A stretch of DNA of 18,179 nucleotides. It comes from Eubacterium sp. CAG:786 (GTDB lineage Bacteria > Bacillota > Clostridia > Oscillospirales > Ruminococcaceae). The position numbers and the translations under genes are program-made. Of this stretch, positions 14,890 to 18,179 are shown piece by piece. A model generated the notes under the pieces. It ran no database searches. It saw only the letters and a list, made by a program, of their open reading frames with translations, and was not told the origin of the DNA. Position 1 is the first letter of the stretch. Every line of letters starts with the position of its first letter. The DNA is taken from assembly GCA_000432175.1 (NCBI GenBank), contig HF989519.1, positions 9,260-27,438 on the forward strand, given 5' to 3'.

Positions 14890-16293
14890 TCAGGCTTCAC
14901 CGCTGAATTTCTCTGCCCGCGCGGGATCGTAGTTCTCGTCCAGCAGCTTGTCGTCCATTCTGTCGAGTTCCGTGCGCGGCAGGGTGCACAGGAGGTCCCA
15001 GCCGAGGTCGAGGGTCTGGTCCATGGTGCGGTTCTCGTCGAAGCCCTGATTTAAGAAGTGCTGCTCAAACAGCCGTCCGAAGCGCATGTAGCTGCGGTCG
15101 GCGTCGGAGAGTTCGTCCTCGCCTATGACGGAAGCCAGCGAGCGCGCGTCCTGCACCTTTGCATAAGCCGCGAAAAGCTGGTTCGCCACCGCGGAATGGT
15201 CGGCGCGGGTGCAGCCCTCTCCAATGCCGTCCTTCATCAGGCGCGAGAGCGACAGCAGCACGGAAAGCGCAGGATATACGCCCTTCTGCTCCAGTTCGCG
15301 GTCAAAGACTATCTGCCCCTCGGTGATGTATGCCGTGAGGTCGGGCACCGGGTGGGTGATGTCGTCGTTGGGCATGGTGAGTATCGGTATCTGCGTGACG
15401 GAACCGCTGCTGCCCTTTATAACGCCGGCGCGCTCGTACAGCGAAGCCAGGTTGGAATACAGGTACCCCGGGTAGCCCTTTCTGCCGGGGATCTCTCCCT
15501 TTGAGGAGGAGAATTCGCGCAGCGCCTCTGCATATGCGGTCATGTCGGTCATGATAACGAGGACGTGCATGTTCTTTTCATACGCGAGGTATTCCGCGGT
15601 GGTGAGCGCGCACAGCGGGGTCAGCATTCGCTCGATTATCGGGTCGCCGGAGAGGTTAAGGAACATCACCACGCGCCCGGAAGCGCCGCTTTCCTCAAAG
15701 CTCCTGCGGAAGTAGCCCGCAACGTCGTTCTGCACGCCCATTGCAGCGAATACCACCGCGAAGCCTGCGCCGCTTTCGTCGGCTATCCTTGCCTGACGGA
15801 CTATCTGCACAGCCAGCTTGTTGTGCGAAAGTCCAGAGCCGGAGAATATCGGCAGCTTCTGCCCGCGGATAAGGGTCATGAGCGCGTCTATCGAGGAAAT
15901 GCCCGTGTGGATATAGTTGCGGGGATATTCACGCGCAACGGGGTTGAGCGCCTGCCCGCTCACGTCGGCGTATTTCTCGGGGAACACCGGACCCAGCCCG
16001 TCTACGGGCTTTCCGGCGCCGCTGAAAACGCGGCCGAGCATTTCTTCGGCAAGGGGTATCTCCAGCGGTCTGCCGGAGAAAACGGTGCGTGTGTTTTTCA
16101 GCGATATCCCCTTTGTGCCCTCGAAAACCTGTAGCATAACGCGGTCGCCGTCCATCTGGACAACGCGCCCGGTGCGCTCTGTGCCGTCGTCGAGCCTTAT
16201 CGTGGCTATCTCGTCGAAAGCCACGCCCCTGACGCCCTCCAGGGCTATCAGCGGGCCGTTTATCTCGTTCAGCCCTTGATATTGTATACTCAT
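14890..16293 (-). CDS. atpB: V-type ATP synthase subunit B
   Basis: A 467-residue regulatory, non-catalytic subunit of the peripheral A3B3 ring. The N-terminal barrel ([21 protein letters not shown]) is followed by [51 protein letters not shown]. The nucleotide-site loop is [11 protein letters not shown] (151-161) rather than a full Walker A, as expected for subunit B, and [43 protein letters not shown] is a further family block. AAAGGAG lies about 8 nt before the ATG. It follows subunit A by 20 nt in one transcript. The symbol follows A/V-type naming. Confidence 0.97.
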   Translation of the reverse strand: MSIQYQGLNEINGPLIALEGVRGVAFDEIATIRLDDGTERTGRVVQMDGDRVMLQVFEGTKGISLKNTRTVFSGRPLEIPLAEEMLGRVFSGAGKPVDGLGPVFPEKYADVSGQALNPVAREYPRNYIHTGISSIDALMTLIRGQKLPIFSGSGLSHNKLAVQIVRQARIADESGAGFAVVFAAMGVQNDVAGYFRRSFEESGASGRVVMFLNLSGDPIIERMLTPLCALTTAEYLAYEKNMHVLVIMTDMTAYAEALREFSSSKGEIPGRKGYPGYLYSNLASLYERAGVIKGSSGSVTQIPILTMPNDDITHPVPDLTAYITEGQIVFDRELEQKGVYPALSVLLSLSRLMKDGIGEGCTRADHSAVANQLFAAYAKVQDARSLASVIGEDELSDADRSYMRFGRLFEQHFLNQGFDENRTMDQTLDLGWDLLCTLPRTELDRMDDKLLDENYDPARAEKFSGEA

Positions 16294-16313
16294 GCGGACT
16301 GCTCCTTTCGAAG

Positions 16314-18056
16314 TTAAAGTGCGGCAAATGCCTCGTCGAGTTCCCTGAAATAATCGTCGAACATCGAAAGCCTGTCGTTCGGTATCTCAAATTTCAGCTT
16401 TGAAACGCGCTCAAAGAACCCCAACTTCATCACCGCCGAGAATGCTGCGCCTTTCCTTATGGCGCTGAGGGAATGGCGATAAAGCTCGACGATGGCGCGC
16501 ATCATCAGCTTCTGCTTTTCCAGCGGGACGTAGGTGTCGTCCTTGTGGTAGGCATTCTGCTGCAGGAAGCCCACGCGGATAGCCCGCGCCGTTTCCATGA
16601 CAAGCTTCTGGTCGTCAGGGAGGACGTCGGCGCCGATGAGCTTTACTATCTCCATCAGCTTGTTTTCCTCGGCGAGAAGCCCGGAAATTTCCTGCCTCAG
16701 CCGCAGGAAGTCAGCCCCGCAGTTCTGGTCGTAGTAGTCCGCGAGGTCGCCGACATATTCGCTGTAGCTGCTGTTCCAGTCGATGGCAGGGTAATGCCGC
16801 GCGTACGCCAGGGACTTATCCAGCGCCCAGAAGCACCGCACGAAGCGCTTTGTGTTCTGGGTCACGGGCTCCGAGAAGTCAGAGCCCTGCGGGGAAACAG
16901 CGCCGATAACGGTCACGCTTCCGGTTTTGCCGTTGAGGGTCTCAACGCTGCCTGCGCGCTCGTAGAATTCCGACAGCCTGGACGGCAGATAAGCGGGGAA
17001 GCCCTCTTCCGCGGGCATTTCCTCAAGTCTGCCGGAAATTTCGCGGAGCGCCTCTGCCCAGCGGGAGGTGGAATCTGCCATTATCGCGATGTCGTAGCCC
17101 ATGTCGCGGTAGTATTCCGCAAGGGTTATGCCCGTGTAGACGGAAGCCTCGCGCGCCGCCACCGGCATGTTCGACGTGTTTGCGATGAGCACGGTGCGGT
17201 CGGTGAGCGGCCTGCCGGACCTCGGGTCGATAAGCGCCGAGAATTCCTCAAGCACCTGTGTCATTTCGTTGCCGCGCTCTCCGCAGCCGATGTACACGAT
17301 TATATCAGCGTCGCACCACTTTGCAAGCTGGTGCTGGGTCATGGTCTTTCCCGTGCCGAAGCCCCCGGGGATAGCTGCCGTGCCGCCCTTGCCGATGGGT
17401 ATCATGGTGTCTATTATGCGCTGCCCGGTTATCAGCGGGCGCGTTATCGGCAGGCGCTTTTTCACGGGGCGCGGGGTCTTTATCGGCCAGCGCTGGACCA
17501 TGGTGAGCGGCATCTCCGCGCCGTTTTCAAGGCGCAGCTTTATGATGACGTCGTTAACGCGGTGCTTTCCGTTTTCGGCAGCCCATGTGACTTCGCCTGA
17601 AACATCAGGCGGCACCATGCACCTGTGGGTTATCATGGGAGTTTCGGGGGTGGTGCAGTAGACGTCGCCGCCGCTGAGCCTGTCGCCGGGTCCTGCGGTG
17701 ACTGTCACGTCGAATTCCCGCTTTTCATCGAGGGAAGGCAGCGCGCTGCCCTCTGCGACGAATGCGCCGGAAATACCCGGCATGTCCCTCAGGGGGCGCT
17801 CTATGCCGTCGAATATATTCGAGATTATGCCCGGACCCAGCGCAGCGCACACCGGCGCGCCGGAAGGCTCCACAGGCTCGCCTATTTTCAGCCCCGCGGT
17901 ATTCTCGTACACCTGTATGGTGGTGGATTCATCGCTTATGCCTATGACCTCGCCGATAAGGCGCCTGTTGCCGACGTACACCATTTCCAGCATGGAAAGG
18001 TCCCTTGTCGCGGCGACTTTGACTACGGGTCCGTTTATTGAGTTGATAACGTTCAA
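16314..18056 (-). CDS. atpA: V-type ATP synthase subunit A (catalytic)
   Basis: This 580-residue catalytic subunit matches the family length. It contains the N-terminal barrel, the A-specific insert (about 110-190), Walker A GGFGTGKT (231-238), [14 protein letters not shown] with catalytic Glu264, the [35 protein letters not shown] block and the helical C-terminal domain. It hydrolyses or makes ATP at the cytoplasmic face in exchange for H+ or Na+; the ion cannot be told because the c-ring gene is outside. The start is TTG at 18056: an in-frame stop lies just upstream, the protein aligns from [14 protein letters not shown], and AAAGGA lies about 10 nt before. It is 22 nt after the preceding gene. 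Confidence 0.97.
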   Translation of the reverse strand: MNVINSINGPVVKVAATRDLSMLEMVYVGNRRLIGEVIGISDESTTIQVYENTAGLKIGEPVEPSGAPVCAALGPGIISNIFDGIERPLRDMPGISGAFVAEGSALPSLDEKREFDVTVTAGPGDRLSGGDVYCTTPETPMITHRCMVPPDVSGEVTWAAENGKHRVNDVIIKLRLENGAEMPLTMVQRWPIKTPRPVKKRLPITRPLITGQRIIDTMIPIGKGGTAAIPGGFGTGKTMTQHQLAKWCDADIIVYIGCGERGNEMTQVLEEFSALIDPRSGRPLTDRTVLIANTSNMPVAAREASVYTGITLAEYYRDMGYDIAIMADSTSRWAEALREISGRLEEMPAEEGFPAYLPSRLSEFYERAGSVETLNGKTGSVTVIGAVSPQGSDFSEPVTQNTKRFVRCFWALDKSLAYARHYPAIDWNSSYSEYVGDLADYYDQNCGADFLRLRQEISGLLAEENKLMEIVKLIGADVLPDDQKLVMETARAIRVGFLQQNAYHKDDTYVPLEKQKLMMRAIVELYRHSLSAIRKGAAFSAVMKLGFFERVSKLKFEIPNDRLSMFDDYFRELDEAFAAL

Positions 18057-18078
18057 GCGGGTTCAGTCCTTTCAGAGT

Positions 18079-18179
18079 TCATAGGCGCAGTTCACTGCGC
18101 TGCGGGAATGCCGCTTTCTGCTCTGCGAGCCTGCTGTCGAGGGTGTAGTCCGCGAACAGGTTTTCGCAGCGCGCGCTTA
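18079..18179 (-). CDS. C-terminal end of a V-type ATP synthase subunit, probably E (gene cut by window edge)
   Basis: One minus-strand frame stays open from the right edge to a TGA at 18081-18079, giving about 32 residues that include ENLFADYTLDSRLAEQKAAF. The pattern of a small strand followed by T-L-x-x-R-L-x-x-x-K resembles the end of subunit E, the peripheral-stalk protein. Position directly before subunit A, 22 nt apart and in the same direction, supports membership of the operon. Subunit F or C would be the alternatives, but the tail looks unlike either. Confidence 0.55.
   Translation of the reverse strand, partial: SARCENLFADYTLDSRLAEQKAAFPQRSELRL

Noticed and set aside
16473..17600. 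375-residue open frame on the plus strand opposite atpA
   Set aside because: Antisense shadow of a well-identified catalytic subunit; composition (His, Val, Arg, Gly rich) is that of reverse-complemented coding sequence.

Overview
The window looks like chromosome from a low-GC-phylum gut-type Clostridia (Bacillota, most likely Ruminococcaceae/Oscillospiraceae). That inference rests on a THF riboswitch before a FolT-type ECF transporter, a SAM-I riboswitch before metK, a perfect CIRCE operator before groES-groEL, sigma-A promoters of TTGACA/TATAAT type, strong AGGAGG ribosome binding sites, an A/V-type ATP synthase operon and a moderately GC-rich base composition. I cannot name the species from sequence alone.

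Layout. 1-2075 (minus strand): a glycosyltransferase cut by the window edge, proC and folT; the THF riboswitch leads folT-proC. 2125-3182 (minus): pfkA with its own promoter. 3335-3724 (plus): a small thioredoxin with a strong promoter, divergent from pfkA and convergent with the next gene. 3923-5294 (minus): a class Ic aspartate aminotransferase. 5338-6842 (minus): metK with promoter, SAM-I riboswitch and terminator. 6885-9044 (minus): groES-groEL under CIRCE. 9222-11152 (plus): an ECF sigma factor, a translationally coupled membrane-anchored putative anti-sigma factor, a palindromic MITE-like element and then a strong terminator. 11208-13923 (plus): an 862-residue PAS/GAF-like/GGDEF/EAL protein in which both c-di-GMP domains have lost key residues. 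13931-14187: an unusual multi-hairpin intergenic element. 14204-18179 (minus): V-type ATP synthase genes E (tail only), A, B and D.

Most genes are core metabolism and housekeeping, and several are under recognised RNA or DNA switches: folate supply (folT by THF), S-adenosylmethionine synthesis (metK by SAM), and chaperonin (HrcA/CIRCE). I found no defence system, CRISPR array, phage, insertion sequence, tRNA or rRNA. The least explained material is between genes: a repeated two-hairpin 3'-end module shared by the aminotransferase and groEL, an 18-nt motif identical at two loci, inverted repeats that bracket a convergent intergenic region, a 145-bp imperfect palindrome, and a 257-bp array of hairpins. 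These look like small dispersed repeat families and are the best candidates for new description here.
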